A DNA stretch of 17,994 nt from JAZDMK01 sp043800975 (lineage in GTDB: Bacteria; Bacteroidota; Bacteroidia; Bacteroidales; JAHJDW01): contig JAZDMK010000230.1 of the NCBI GenBank assembly GCA_043800975.1, positions 1-17,994 on the forward strand. Direction: 5' to 3'. Positions 1 to 6,976 of this stretch are shown piece after piece. Both the position numbers and the translations under genes were made by a program. How positions within the stretch are numbered: the first letter of the stretch is position 1; each line of letters begins with the position of its first letter. The notes beneath the pieces are model-generated. The model was not told the DNA's origin. It saw nothing but the letters and a program-made list of their open reading frames with translations, and did no database searches.

Positions 1-1
1 C

Positions 2-610
2 ACACTGACTGTTTCATGCACAGAAAACTTTCAAAACAAAACCGTTTCAAATATTCCTTTTAACAGGGAAAAAGAAACTGCATTGGTGATTGAAACCATT
101 GTTGATTCCATTGTTAAAGAGTTTAATCAGGATTTAAAAACAGTTTCAGAAAGCAGTGCCAAAGAGAAAGGAGAAAAATTAAGCAGCCCTGCTCAGATAC
201 GTTTTATCAGCGTTACAGATACACTTTGGAAAGGCGGGCAGCAGTTTGTGAAAATCAGGGATTATAAAAAACATCACACTGAAGTTGTTCCTGATTTTTA
301 TGAGTTCTTTCTGCAGATTGATACGTTCGCCTACAAAAACGATTTCATCTATCGTCCCGATCAGATTTTTAAAAACAAGTCATTTATGTTTCAATCAAAA
401 ATTGATGAAATGAAAATGATAAAAGACAGAGTATTCTACCTTAACTTCAACCATATGTGGGCTCCTGTTTTCAACAGAAGCGGCAACAAATGCTGCATCA
501 TTTTCAGTTATTGTTGCGGTATGCTTTGCGAAAGAGGGTATACTACATTTCTCGAAAAAGTGAATGGCAAATGGCGAATCAAAAAAATGGTTCTGGAAGC
601 GACTGCATAA
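2..610 (+). CDS. Probable lipoprotein of unknown function, 5'-truncated by the window edge
   Basis: The reading frame is open from base 2 to a TAA at 608-610, giving 202 visible residues, and its true start lies before the window. The first visible residues read TLTVSC followed by TENFQNK, which looks like the end of a lipoprotein signal peptide with Cys at visible position 6 as the lipid-modified residue; the -3 residue (Thr) is not ideal. A TTG at 83 could open the frame, but this would discard the lipobox, so it is not preferred. The rest is a mixed alpha/beta protein of no family I can name. It has an unusual cluster of five cysteines (CC, CC, C) at visible residues 164-176, then GYTTFLEKVNGKWRIKK, a C-terminal pattern I associate with small Bacteroidota envelope proteins. 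That it is a CDS is fairly sure; lipoprotein status is inference. Confidence 0.7.
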   Translation, partial: TLTVSCTENFQNKTVSNIPFNREKETALVIETIVDSIVKEFNQDLKTVSESSAKEKGEKLSSPAQIRFISVTDTLWKGGQQFVKIRDYKKHHTEVVPDFYEFFLQIDTFAYKNDFIYRPDQIFKNKSFMFQSKIDEMKMIKDRVFYLNFNHMWAPVFNRSGNKCCIIFSYCCGMLCERGYTTFLEKVNGKWRIKKMVLEATA

Positions 611-661
611 TTCAATAAAGTTCGCAAAAAGCATAAAAATTAACTTCGTTCGCGCGCGCTT

Positions 662-713
662 AGTCAGGGCTTCAGCTGCCTTGCACAAGCCAACGTGCAG
701 TGAAGGCCTGACT
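662..713. repeat. Imperfect inverted repeat (hairpin) downstream of the lipoprotein gene
   Basis: The outer arms AGTCAGG (662-668) and CCTGACT (707-713) are perfectly complementary. TTCA (671-674) pairs with TGAA (701-704), and TGCAC (682-686) pairs with GTGCA (695-699), leaving a loop of 8 bases and a 7-base bulge on the left side. The right side is followed by a short T run only about 20 bases later (736-740), so this is not a textbook terminator. It could be a terminator-like 3' end for the upstream gene or a small palindromic repeat element. Confidence 0.5.
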
Positions 714-799
714 TGCCAATGGGCTCTCATTTCATGTTTTTATTGTGAACCTGCAGGGGTTAGAACAGAAAATTTAGCAATGGCAGGCACAGTGGCCGT

Positions 800-938
800 C
801 CGCAGCGGCGGATCACACATCCAAAATTTTCCGTCTCCGGTCTTCGGTCTTCCGGCCCAACTTACAGCCTCCGCCGCGGCGGATCTGTCATCGGGCATCC
901 GGCATCCATCTTTTTTCTGTCTTCCGTCTCCGGTCTTC
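800..938. repeat. Two copies of a composite GC-rich repeat upstream of thrS
   Basis: The sequence CCGCnGCGGCGGATC occurs at 800-814 and 871-885 with one mismatch in 15. The sequence CCGTCTCCGGTCTTC occurs at 831-845 and 924-938 with no mismatch. Both parts come in the same order, so the region reads as a duplicated two-part unit with spacers of 16 and 38 bases. The CCGCCGCGGCGG at 871-882 is also self-complementary. The TCTTCCG-rich flavour recalls intergenic low-complexity repeats in some Bacteroidota; whether this unit recurs elsewhere in the genome cannot be seen here. Confidence 0.6.
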
Positions 939-950
939 CGTCTTTTTTTG

Positions 951-958
951 TACCTTTG
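951..958 (+). promoter_or_regulatory. thrS promoter -7 element (TAnnTTTG type)
   Basis: TACCTTTG matches the Bacteroidota housekeeping sigma -7 consensus TAnnTTTG exactly, and it sits inside the frequent context GTACCTTTGCAACC. Transcription would begin near 965, leaving a leader of roughly a dozen bases before the thrS ATG at 978, with no Shine-Dalgarno sequence. A clear -33 TTTG at the usual distance is missing because that position is occupied by the GC-rich repeat. Confidence 0.55.
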
Positions 959-977
959 CAACCTTTAAAAATCAAAC

Positions 978-2942
978 ATGATTAACATTACTTTACCCGA
1001 TGGCAGCGTAAGGCAGTATGAAGCCGGTGTGGATGCGATGGCCATTGCAAAAAGCATCAGCGAGGGCCTTGCACGAAACGTGCTTGCCGCCAAAGTAGAC
1101 GGACAGGTGCAGGATTCGATGCTGCCCATTCAGCAGGACGCCAGTGTACAACTGCTCACCTGGAATGATGATGAAGGCAAAGCAGCTTTCTGGCATTCCT
1201 CGGCACACATCATGGCTGAAGCCATCGAAAAACACTATCCCGGAACCAAGTTCGGTATCGGACCCGATATTGAAAACGGTTTTTATTATGATATCGACTT
1301 AGGTGATAAAACCATCACGCCGGAAGACTTTAAGAAGATTGAAGATACCATGCTGGAACTGGCGCGCAGCAAAGAAACATTTGAACGTCGCACGGTGACC
1401 AAAGCAGAAGCCCTGCAGTATTTCACTGAAAAAGGAGATGAATACAAGCTGGAACTGATCAACGATCTGGAAGACGGAACGATTACTTTTTATACCAGCG
1501 GAAACTTTACAGATTTGTGCCGGGGGCCGCACCTTGCCGATACATCGATGATAAAAGCAGCGAAGGTACTGGCTGTTGCAGGTGCCTACTGGCGCGGTGA
1601 TGAGAAGCGCAAGCAAATGACCCGCGTATACGGCATTACTTTCCCGAAACAAAAAGAACTGACGGATTACCTTCTGCTGCTTGAAGAAGCGAAGAAGCGT
1701 GATCACCGTAAGCTTGGAAAAGAAATGGAGCTTTTTGCCTTTTCACAAAAGGTGGGCGCCGGATTACCGCTCTGGTTACCGCGTGGCGCAGAGCTTCGCG
1801 AAAAGCTGGAATGGTTTTTAAAGAAGGTGCAGAAGCAGGCCGGTTATCAATCGGTGTATACGCCGCATATCGGAAACAAAGAACTGTACGTCACTTCGGG
1901 GCATTATGAAAAATACGGAAAGGATTCGTTCCGTCCGATCACCACACCGGAAGAAGGCGAAGAGTTCATGCTGAAACCCATGAACTGCCCGCATCATTGC
2001 GAGATTTACAATGCCAAACCCAGATCGTATAAAGAACTTCCCATTCGTTTTGCCGAATTCGGAACCGTGTATCGTTATGAGCAAAGTGGCGAGCTGCATG
2101 GCCTGACGCGCGTACGTGGATTCACGCAGGACGATGCGCATATTTTCTGCACACCCGATCAGGTGAAGGATGAATTCAAAGGCGTGATTGATATTATTCT
2201 TTATATTTTCAAAACACTTGATTTTAAAGAATTCATTGCACAGGTTTCGCTGCATGATCCGAACAATCACGAAAAATATATCGGCTCGGAAGAAAACTGG
2301 GAAAAGGCTGAACGTGCGATCCTGGAAGCTGCGGAAGAAAAGGGACTAAAGACCATTGTGGTTCCCGGTGAAGCGGCCTTCTACGGCCCGAAGCTGGACT
2401 TCATGGTGAAGGATGCCATCGGCCGCAAATGGCAGCTGGGCACGGTGCAGGTAGATTATAATTTACCCGAACGCTTTGATCTGACCTATACGGGTGCTGA
2501 CAACAGCAAACACAGACCCGTCATGATACACAGGGCTCCATTCGGATCGATGGAACGTTTTGTGGCCGTTTTGCTGGAACATTGCGCCGGAAATTTCCCG
2601 CTATGGCTCACTCCCACTCAGTTTGCAGTGCTTCCGATCAGTGAAAGATTCAATGATTATGCAAAAAAAGTTTTGGAATTGCTAAATAATTGCGATATTC
2701 GCGGCCTGATTGACGAACGTTCCGAGAAAATCGGCCGCAAGATCAGAGACGCAGAAGTGGCCAAAATCCCTTACATGCTGATAGTCGGAGAGAAAGAAAT
2801 GGACGAACAAAAAGTGTCCGTTCGCCGCCATGGCACAGGAGATGTAGGTAGTTTCAGCGTTGAAGAATTTGCAAAAATGATCATCGTAGAAATCGAGGAA
2901 TTGCTGAAACGCAACGAACAGAATCAATCGGAAACAAACTAA
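978..2942 (+). CDS. thrS: Threonyl-tRNA synthetase
   Basis: Class II aminoacyl-tRNA synthetase that charges tRNA-Thr in the cytoplasm; 654 residues, a normal full length. In order: an N-terminal TGS domain (about 1-62), the editing domain with HSSAH (H73, H77) and the CRGPH motif (C181, H185), the catalytic core, and an anticodon-binding domain (about 545-640). Active-site zinc ligands are visible as C337 in MNCPHH, H388 in DDAHIF and H518 in IHRAPFGS. Motif 2 is seen around R366 (VYRYEQSGE) and motif 3 at HRAPFGSMERF. It heads a run thrS-infC-rpmI-rplT; 21 bases separate its stop from the proposed infC start. Both editing and catalytic residues are present, so it should be a fully functional, proofreading enzyme. 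The start is supported by the promoter directly upstream. Confidence 0.97.
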   Translation: MINITLPDGSVRQYEAGVDAMAIAKSISEGLARNVLAAKVDGQVQDSMLPIQQDASVQLLTWNDDEGKAAFWHSSAHIMAEAIEKHYPGTKFGIGPDIENGFYYDIDLGDKTITPEDFKKIEDTMLELARSKETFERRTVTKAEALQYFTEKGDEYKLELINDLEDGTITFYTSGNFTDLCRGPHLADTSMIKAAKVLAVAGAYWRGDEKRKQMTRVYGITFPKQKELTDYLLLLEEAKKRDHRKLGKEMELFAFSQKVGAGLPLWLPRGAELREKLEWFLKKVQKQAGYQSVYTPHIGNKELYVTSGHYEKYGKDSFRPITTPEEGEEFMLKPMNCPHHCEIYNAKPRSYKELPIRFAEFGTVYRYEQSGELHGLTRVRGFTQDDAHIFCTPDQVKDEFKGVIDIILYIFKTLDFKEFIAQVSLHDPNNHEKYIGSEENWEKAERAILEAAEEKGLKTIVVPGEAAFYGPKLDFMVKDAIGRKWQLGTVQVDYNLPERFDLTYTGADNSKHRPVMIHRAPFGSMERFVAVLLEHCAGNFPLWLTPTQFAVLPISERFNDYAKKVLELLNNCDIRGLIDERSEKIGRKIRDAEVAKIPYMLIVGEKEMDEQKVSVRRHGTGDVGSFSVEEFAKMIIVEIEELLKRNEQNQSETN

Positions 2943-2948
2943 AAAAAG

Positions 2949-2955
2949 AAGGAGG
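2949..2955 (+). promoter_or_regulatory. Strong Shine-Dalgarno sequence that decides the infC start
   Basis: AAGGAGG lies 7 bases after the thrS stop and 8 bases before an ATC codon at 2964. The spacing is ideal for ATC and far too long (41 bases) for the ATG at 2997. Most Bacteroidota genes lack such a sequence, and none of the neighbouring genes here shows one of this quality. Confidence 0.75.
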
Positions 2956-2963
2956 AAAAAACT

Positions 2964-3527
2964 ATCTCTACGCGACCCTATACACCAAGGCCCCGGATGC
3001 CCCGTAAGGAAGAACCTTACAAGGTAAATGAACGCATTACTGCACCCTATGTACGTGTAGTAGGCGAAAACATTGAAACCAACATTCATCCCCTTTCATT
3101 TGCACTTGAAATTGCCAATGAAAAAGGGCTTGATCTGGTTGAAATTTCACCAACAGCCAATCCGCCTGTTTGCAAAGTGACCGATTATAAAAAGTTCCTT
3201 TACGAACAGAAGAAAAAGCAGAAAGAAATCAAAGCAAAAACTGCGAAGGTTGTTATCAAGGAAATCCGCCTGGGACCGAACACCGATGATCATGATTTTA
3301 ATTTCAAACTGAATCATGCCATCAAGTTTTTAAAAGAAGGCGCGAAAGTAAAAGTGGATGTATTCTTTAAAGGCCGCACCATTCTTTACAAAGAGAAAGG
3401 CGAAATCATTCTTCTGAAATTTGCTGATCAGCTTTCCGAACATGGCAAGGTAGAATCACTGCCCCGTCTGGAAGGAAAACGAATGATCATGCTTATTGCA
3501 CCGAAAACTTCAAGTAAATCAAAATAA
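2964..3527 (+). CDS. infC: Translation initiation factor IF-3, probable ATC start
   Basis: IF-3 binds the 30S subunit, checks start-codon/initiator tRNA pairing and prevents premature 50S joining. From ATC 2964 it is 187 residues; from ATG 2997 it would be 176. The N-domain (about 20-90) contains VNERITAPYVRVVG and GLDLVEISPTANPPVCKVTDYKKF, followed by a Lys-rich linker helix and the C-domain with KEIRLGP, HDFNFKL and KVKVDVFFKGR. I chose ATC because it follows a perfect Shine-Dalgarno sequence by 8 bases, no other start candidate lies between it and the in-frame thrS stop, and the added residues STRPYTPRPR give the basic N-terminal tail common in Bacteroidota IF-3. In other bacteria infC uses rare AUU/AUC/AUA starts so that IF-3 represses its own translation; the same control is inferred here. 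Confidence 0.93.
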   Translation: MSTRPYTPRPRMPRKEEPYKVNERITAPYVRVVGENIETNIHPLSFALEIANEKGLDLVEISPTANPPVCKVTDYKKFLYEQKKKQKEIKAKTAKVVIKEIRLGPNTDDHDFNFKLNHAIKFLKEGAKVKVDVFFKGRTILYKEKGEIILLKFADQLSEHGKVESLPRLEGKRMIMLIAPKTSSKSK

Positions 3528-3538
3528 TTTTTATTAAC

Positions 3539-3733
3539 ATGCCTAAAACAAAAACGAAATCCAGTGCAAAGAAACGGTTTACATTAACCGGCACAGGAAA
3601 AATCAAAAGGAAGCATGCGTACAAGAGTCACATCCTGACGAAAAAATCAATCAAAAGGAAAAGAAATCTTACGCATATCACCACTGTGGACAAATCTGAT
3701 CACGACCGCGTTCGTGAAATGCTCAGAGCGTAA
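3539..3733 (+). CDS. rpmI: 50S ribosomal protein bL35
   Basis: A 64-residue, strongly basic protein of the large ribosomal subunit, at the family's usual length. Recognisable signatures are MPKTKTKSSAKKRF at the N-terminus, TGTGKIKRKHAYKSHIL in the middle and a C-terminal DRVREML segment. It starts 11 bases after the infC stop and precedes rplT, the standard infC-rpmI-rplT order. Translation is probably co-regulated with rplT, as in other bacteria where bL20 controls this operon; that link is inference here. Confidence 0.97.
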   Translation: MPKTKTKSSAKKRFTLTGTGKIKRKHAYKSHILTKKSIKRKRNLTHITTVDKSDHDRVREMLRA

Positions 3734-3755
3734 CCACTATTGTTTAACCCGCGAA

Positions 3756-3789
3756 ACAGCATTAAGTTCCCAGTGAAACGGGACGCTGT
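3756..3789 (+). promoter_or_regulatory. Candidate RNA hairpin in the rpmI-rplT spacer
   Basis: In the 79-base spacer, ACAGC (3756-3760) pairs with GCTGT (3785-3789), and GTTCCC (3766-3771, one T bulged) pairs with GGGAC (3780-3784) around an AGTGAAAC loop. A five-base asymmetric internal loop (ATTAA) lies on the 5' side. An A-rich, unstructured stretch then leads to the rplT ATG. Position and shape would suit a bL20 autoregulatory site, as known upstream of rpmI-rplT in some bacteria, but no match to a described leader was established. Confidence 0.4.
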
Positions 3790-3812
3790 GAGCAAAAAAA
3801 AATTAATTAAAA

Positions 3813-4157
3813 ATGCCAAGATCAGTAAATCATGCAGCATCAAGGGCGAGAAGGAAAAAGGTTTTAAAACTCGCCAAAGGTAACTTCCTCCAGAGAAAAA
3901 ATGTATGGACCGTTGCCAAGAACACCGTCGAAAAAGGCTTACAATACGCCTATCGCGATCGCAGAAACAAAAAGAGAAGCTTCCGTGGCCTCTGGATTAC
4001 CCGCATCAATGCAGGTGTTCGTGAATACGGACTTTCTTATTCTGTTTTCATCGGAAGACTTGAAAAAAACAACATTAAAATTAACCGTAAGGTATTAGCT
4101 GACCTCGCTATGAATAATCCCGAGGCTTTCAAAGCTATTGTTGAATCGGTGAAATAG
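3813..4157 (+). CDS. rplT: 50S ribosomal protein bL20
   Basis: A 114-residue primary 23S rRNA-binding protein needed early in large-subunit assembly, at the usual length. It shows the family's basic N-terminal arm (MPRSVNHAASRARRKKVLK, then AKGNF) and the globular part with YAYRDRRNKKRSFR, LWITRINAGVREYGLSYS and a conserved C-terminal helix (LADLAMNNPEAFKAIV). It ends the thrS-infC-rpmI-rplT run and is followed within about 25 bases by an intrinsic terminator. The 79-base spacer from rpmI is longer than other gaps in this operon and can fold, hinting at a control site. Confidence 0.97.
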   Translation: MPRSVNHAASRARRKKVLKLAKGNFLQRKNVWTVAKNTVEKGLQYAYRDRRNKKRSFRGLWITRINAGVREYGLSYSVFIGRLEKNNIKINRKVLADLAMNNPEAFKAIVESVK

Positions 4158-4181
4158 ATTTTGTTGTATATCACTAGGGAA

Positions 4182-4207
4182 AAGCCTGCTTTCGAGCGGG
4201 CTTTTTT
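4182..4207 (+). terminator. Intrinsic terminator of the thrS-infC-rpmI-rplT operon
   Basis: A 9-bp stem (AAGCCTGCT at 4182-4190 with AGCGGGCTT at 4195-4203, one G-U pair) closes a TTCG tetraloop and runs into six T at 4202-4207. It lies 24 bases after the rplT stop. On the opposite strand the stem is followed by four T, so it may also end the convergent bioBFD transcript, whose last stop is at 4250. Confidence 0.88.
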
Positions 4208-4249
4208 ATTGCAATATCATGCCTTCGGCAAGTATAAAATGTGTTTCAA

Positions 4250-4864
4250 TTACAGTTTTATTGTTGCTGCGATTTTTTGGATGGATGCTTTGTTGACAGT
4301 TTCCATTTGGGGAACATGGAATAATATTTTTTCGCATGAGATTTTTCGAATGATGGACTCTGATTCCAAGTTTGGTTCGCCGCTGAAAACAATTCCTTTT
4401 ACATGAATCCCGCGCTGCTTAAGCAATTCGAGCGACAGCAATGTATGGTTAATACTTCCAAGATAATTCTTAGAAACAAGTATAACTTCAAAACCCAAAA
4501 CAGCAATCAGATCAATCATCAAGTTTCCGTGCATATTCAGCGGTACCATCAACCCTCCTGCTCCTTCGATAATGAGTGAGTTTTTAGTTTTTGGCTTTAC
4601 AATTTTATCAATATGAATATCAATATTTTCTTTTGCTGCTGCTGCATGCGGAGAAAGTGGTTCGCGTAACAGATAAGATTCAGAATGAAATTTCGAAACC
4701 GTATTTGAGATAAGGCTGCGAACAAAAGCTGTATCCGTTCCTTCTATACTTCCCGACTGAACGGGCTTCCAGTAATCAGCCTTTAGTGCTTCCACCAAAA
4801 CTGCAGAAACAATTGTTTTACCAACACCCGTTCCAATGCCCGTTACAAAATAAAATTTTTCCAT
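4250..4864 (-). CDS. bioD: Dethiobiotin synthetase
   Basis: ATP-dependent carboxylase that closes the ureido ring of 7,8-diaminopelargonate to give dethiobiotin, the penultimate biotin step. At 204 residues it is slightly shorter than the Escherichia coli enzyme. The P-loop GIGTGVGKT is at 9-17 (K16), followed by YWKPVQSG with K33, SPHAAA at 71-76, and EGAGGLMVPL from E100, all in the expected order. Its ATG follows the bioF stop with no base between (TAAATG), so the two are probably translationally coupled. It is the last gene of the minus-strand bioB-bioF-bioD operon and converges on rplT across a terminator that may serve both directions. Confidence 0.94.
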   Translation of the reverse strand: MEKFYFVTGIGTGVGKTIVSAVLVEALKADYWKPVQSGSIEGTDTAFVRSLISNTVSKFHSESYLLREPLSPHAAAAKENIDIHIDKIVKPKTKNSLIIEGAGGLMVPLNMHGNLMIDLIAVLGFEVILVSKNYLGSINHTLLSLELLKQRGIHVKGIVFSGEPNLESESIIRKISCEKILFHVPQMETVNKASIQKIAATIKL

Positions 4865-5989
4865 TTATGAAAGCTTTTTGATCACTTCGGCCAAACCGGC
4901 AATTTGATTTTCGGAATTAAACGAATGAATGCAAATTCTCAGACGTTCCTTCGCACGTGGGACAGTTGGACTTTTGATGGCACGTACATCATAACCAGCC
5001 TTTTGAATTTGTTCTGCAAAAGCCGTCACACGTTGGTTTCCGCTTACGTGCAGCACCTGAATCGGCATCAGAGAATCGCCCAGTTTGCCACAGCTAACGC
5101 CCTGAATCATTTTTCTGAAATAAGAAATATTGGAATTAAGCTGAACCGGATTGTTTCTGTCTTCAGCTAACTGTTCATAGGCACACTTTATGCAAAGCAA
5201 ACTATGCATAGGCAATGCAGTCGTATATATAAACGAACGAGCGAAGTTGATTAAAAATTTTCGTAGCAATGCACTACCAAGCACGATTGCACCATGGCAT
5301 CCCAGGGCTTTTCCGAATGTATGAATGCGAGCAAAAACTTTTTCCTGCAGTTTTAATTCCGAGACGAGCCCCATGCCACCGGGTCCGCAAACACCTGTTG
5401 CATGCGCTTCATCGACGATCAGGTTGGCACGGTATGGTAAAGAAACGTCAATCATTTCTTTCAGCGGAGCCACATCACCATCCATGGAATAGACCGATTC
5501 TACAGCGATGTAGATTGTTCCAACGGCATCTTTCAAACGTTCTTTCAGATGATTGATATCGTTGTGGCGGAAAGAAAATGAATCAGCAAAGCTAAGCCGG
5601 ATTCCATCGCGGATAGATGCATGCACATATTCATCGTATAAAATTGTATCCCCACGCTGGGGAACCGAAGCGAACAAACCGATGTTGGCATCGTACCCTG
5701 AATTAAAGATCAATCCGGTTTCGGCCTGGTGACGGGTGGCGATCCATTGTTCCAATTCTTCAGTAAAAGCAGTATTTCCTGAAAGCAGGCGTGAACCAGT
5801 AGATCCTAACACATTCAGTGAATATTTTGATGAACGATCGCGCAATTCCGGGAGGCGGGCATAGCCGAGATAATCGTTGGAACAAAAATCAACAAGATTT
5901 TTTTGAACGACAAGATTACGCAGTGCGTGATCAATCTCGCGCTGAACAAGCGCTCGCTTCATGGAGGAATCGGCAGGAAACAGGATCAT
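4865..5989 (-). CDS. bioF: 8-amino-7-oxononanoate synthase
   Basis: PLP-dependent enzyme condensing pimeloyl-thioester with L-alanine to make 8-amino-7-oxononanoate (KAPA); 374 residues, normal for the family. Visible signatures are FCSNDYLG (35-42), GSTGSRLLSGN (62-72), FNSGYDAN (95-102), H123 in the YDEYVHAS stretch, VDEAHATG (192-199) with D193 for the PLP ring nitrogen, and HTFGKALG with the Schiff-base lysine K227. Its ATG overlaps the bioB TGA in an ATGA, and its stop abuts the bioD ATG. Glycine C-acetyltransferase and serine palmitoyltransferase belong to the same fold, but the bioB and bioD neighbours settle the assignment. Confidence 0.95.
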   Translation of the reverse strand: MILFPADSSMKRALVQREIDHALRNLVVQKNLVDFCSNDYLGYARLPELRDRSSKYSLNVLGSTGSRLLSGNTAFTEELEQWIATRHQAETGLIFNSGYDANIGLFASVPQRGDTILYDEYVHASIRDGIRLSFADSFSFRHNDINHLKERLKDAVGTIYIAVESVYSMDGDVAPLKEMIDVSLPYRANLIVDEAHATGVCGPGGMGLVSELKLQEKVFARIHTFGKALGCHGAIVLGSALLRKFLINFARSFIYTTALPMHSLLCIKCAYEQLAEDRNNPVQLNSNISYFRKMIQGVSCGKLGDSLMPIQVLHVSGNQRVTAFAEQIQKAGYDVRAIKSPTVPRAKERLRICIHSFNSENQIAGLAEVIKKLS

Positions 5990-6924
5990 ACTTTTTTAAG
6001 ATTTAATAATTCAAAAAGACGGTTGTCTAATTCATCACCCATGTTGGGAGTTGTCAGCAATTTATCTCCGCCGAAAATCGAATTGGCTCCTGCGAGATAA
6101 CACAATGCCTGCGCTTCATTCGACAGGGTTGATCTTCCTGCAGCCAGACAAATATTGGATTGCGGCATCAGAATTCTTGCGCATGCAATCATTCGTACCA
6201 TTTCGAAAGAAGATATGGGCTTATAAGATTCCAGTGGTGTACCGCTGACAGGAACCAGCATATTGAGCGGTACCGAAAATGGATGAACAGGAAGTGTAGC
6301 AAGGGTGTGCAGAAAATCAATCCGATCGTCTTCGGTCTCTCCCATTCCGATAATTCCACCGGAACAAACACTCATACCACCTTCAATAATTGCGTTTATA
6401 GTTTCGATTCTCTCACTGAATTTTCGGGTTGTAATGATGGAAGGATAAAAACGTTCGGATGTATCGATGTTATGATTATAGGCTGAAAAGCCTGCGTTTT
6501 TAAGCGATTCAATTTCTTCCTTTTTCGCCATGCCCATGGTGCAGCACACATCCAAACCCAGCGTCCTGATTTGTCGGCCAGCTTCAAGAATCATTTCAAA
6601 ATCCTTGTTAGGAACAACTCTGGTACCGGAAGTACTTAAACAAACTCTTGAAACACCTTTCTCTTTTGCTTCTATAGCCTGATCAACAATTTCCTTAACC
6701 GAAGAAAGTTTTTCAGGATTGACAGACGTTTTATAACGGGATGATTGAGCACAATATGCGCAGTCTTCAGAGCATGCTCCGGTACGCACAGATATCAGAA
6801 CGGAAGATTTAATTTTTTCGGGGTTGTGATTTTCCCGATGCACCGTCGCAGCACTAAAAATTAGTTCAAATAACGGAAGAGAAAAAATCTCCTTTACTTC
6901 ACCCCTTGTCCAGTCGTTTCTCAT
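5986..6924 (-). CDS. bioB: Biotin synthase (radical SAM)
   Basis: Inserts sulfur into dethiobiotin to form biotin. From ATG 6924 it has 312 residues. The radical SAM cluster motif CSEDCAYC gives C51, C55 and C58. Likely ligands of the second, [2Fe-2S], cluster are C95 (RVCLSTSG), C127 (DVCCTMGM), C187 (MSVCSGGI) and R264 (AAGRSTLS), matching the known E. coli set. The protein opens with MRNDWTRGEVKEIFSLPLFE, which fits the family's N-terminus. A longer frame exists from TTG 6975, but that codon lies inside the -33 promoter box, so it cannot be the start if the promoter call is right. First gene of bioB-bioF-bioD, overlapping bioF by ATGA. Confidence 0.95.
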   Translation of the reverse strand: MRNDWTRGEVKEIFSLPLFELIFSAATVHRENHNPEKIKSSVLISVRTGACSEDCAYCAQSSRYKTSVNPEKLSSVKEIVDQAIEAKEKGVSRVCLSTSGTRVVPNKDFEMILEAGRQIRTLGLDVCCTMGMAKKEEIESLKNAGFSAYNHNIDTSERFYPSIITTRKFSERIETINAIIEGGMSVCSGGIIGMGETEDDRIDFLHTLATLPVHPFSVPLNMLVPVSGTPLESYKPISSFEMVRMIACARILMPQSNICLAAGRSTLSNEAQALCYLAGANSIFGGDKLLTTPNMGDELDNRLFELLNLKKV

Positions 6925-6948
6925 CGTTTGATCATTCAAAATATTCAG

Positions 6949-6976
6949 CAAAAATACACAAAGTCTTTGAAACAAA
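6949..6976 (-). promoter_or_regulatory. Promoter of the bioBFD operon
   Basis: On the minus strand, TTTG (6976-6973) and TATTTTTG (6956-6949) are separated by 16 bases and fit the Bacteroidota TTTG / TAnnTTTG pattern, though the spacer is a little short. The implied transcription start near 6942 leaves a leader of about 18 bases to the bioB ATG. No biotin operator or riboswitch-like structure was recognised. Confidence 0.6.

Larger units (their letters stand above)
611..977. other. Gene-free stretch with hairpin, duplicated GC-rich repeats and the thrS promoter
   Basis: No convincing coding sequence lies in these 367 bases. The open frames crossing it are low-complexity and run through repeat sequence on both strands. 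It holds an alternating CG run (650-658), an imperfect inverted repeat (662-713), a two-part GC-rich repeat present twice (800-845 and 871-938), and a Bacteroidota-type -7 element just before thrS. Its base composition, with runs of CCG and TCTTCC, differs from the genes on either side. Confidence 0.75.

Noticed and set aside
564..968. Plus-strand open frame of 134 codons across the spacer, and minus-strand frames at 395-730 and 740-961
   Set aside because: They run through repeats and hairpins or lie antisense to the lipoprotein gene. The translations are low-complexity with no domain, and they overlap the thrS promoter.
2997..2999. ATG as the infC start
   Set aside because: No ribosome-binding site at a workable distance. 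The strong AAGGAGG and the conserved-looking basic N-terminus favour ATC 2964.
4161..4406. Small open frame after rplT
   Set aside because: It crosses the terminator hairpin and runs antisense to bioD, with no family resemblance.
6973..6975. TTG as the bioB start (329 residues)
   Set aside because: It lies in the -33 box of the likely promoter, upstream of the expected transcript start, and the extra residues do not resemble biotin synthase N-termini.
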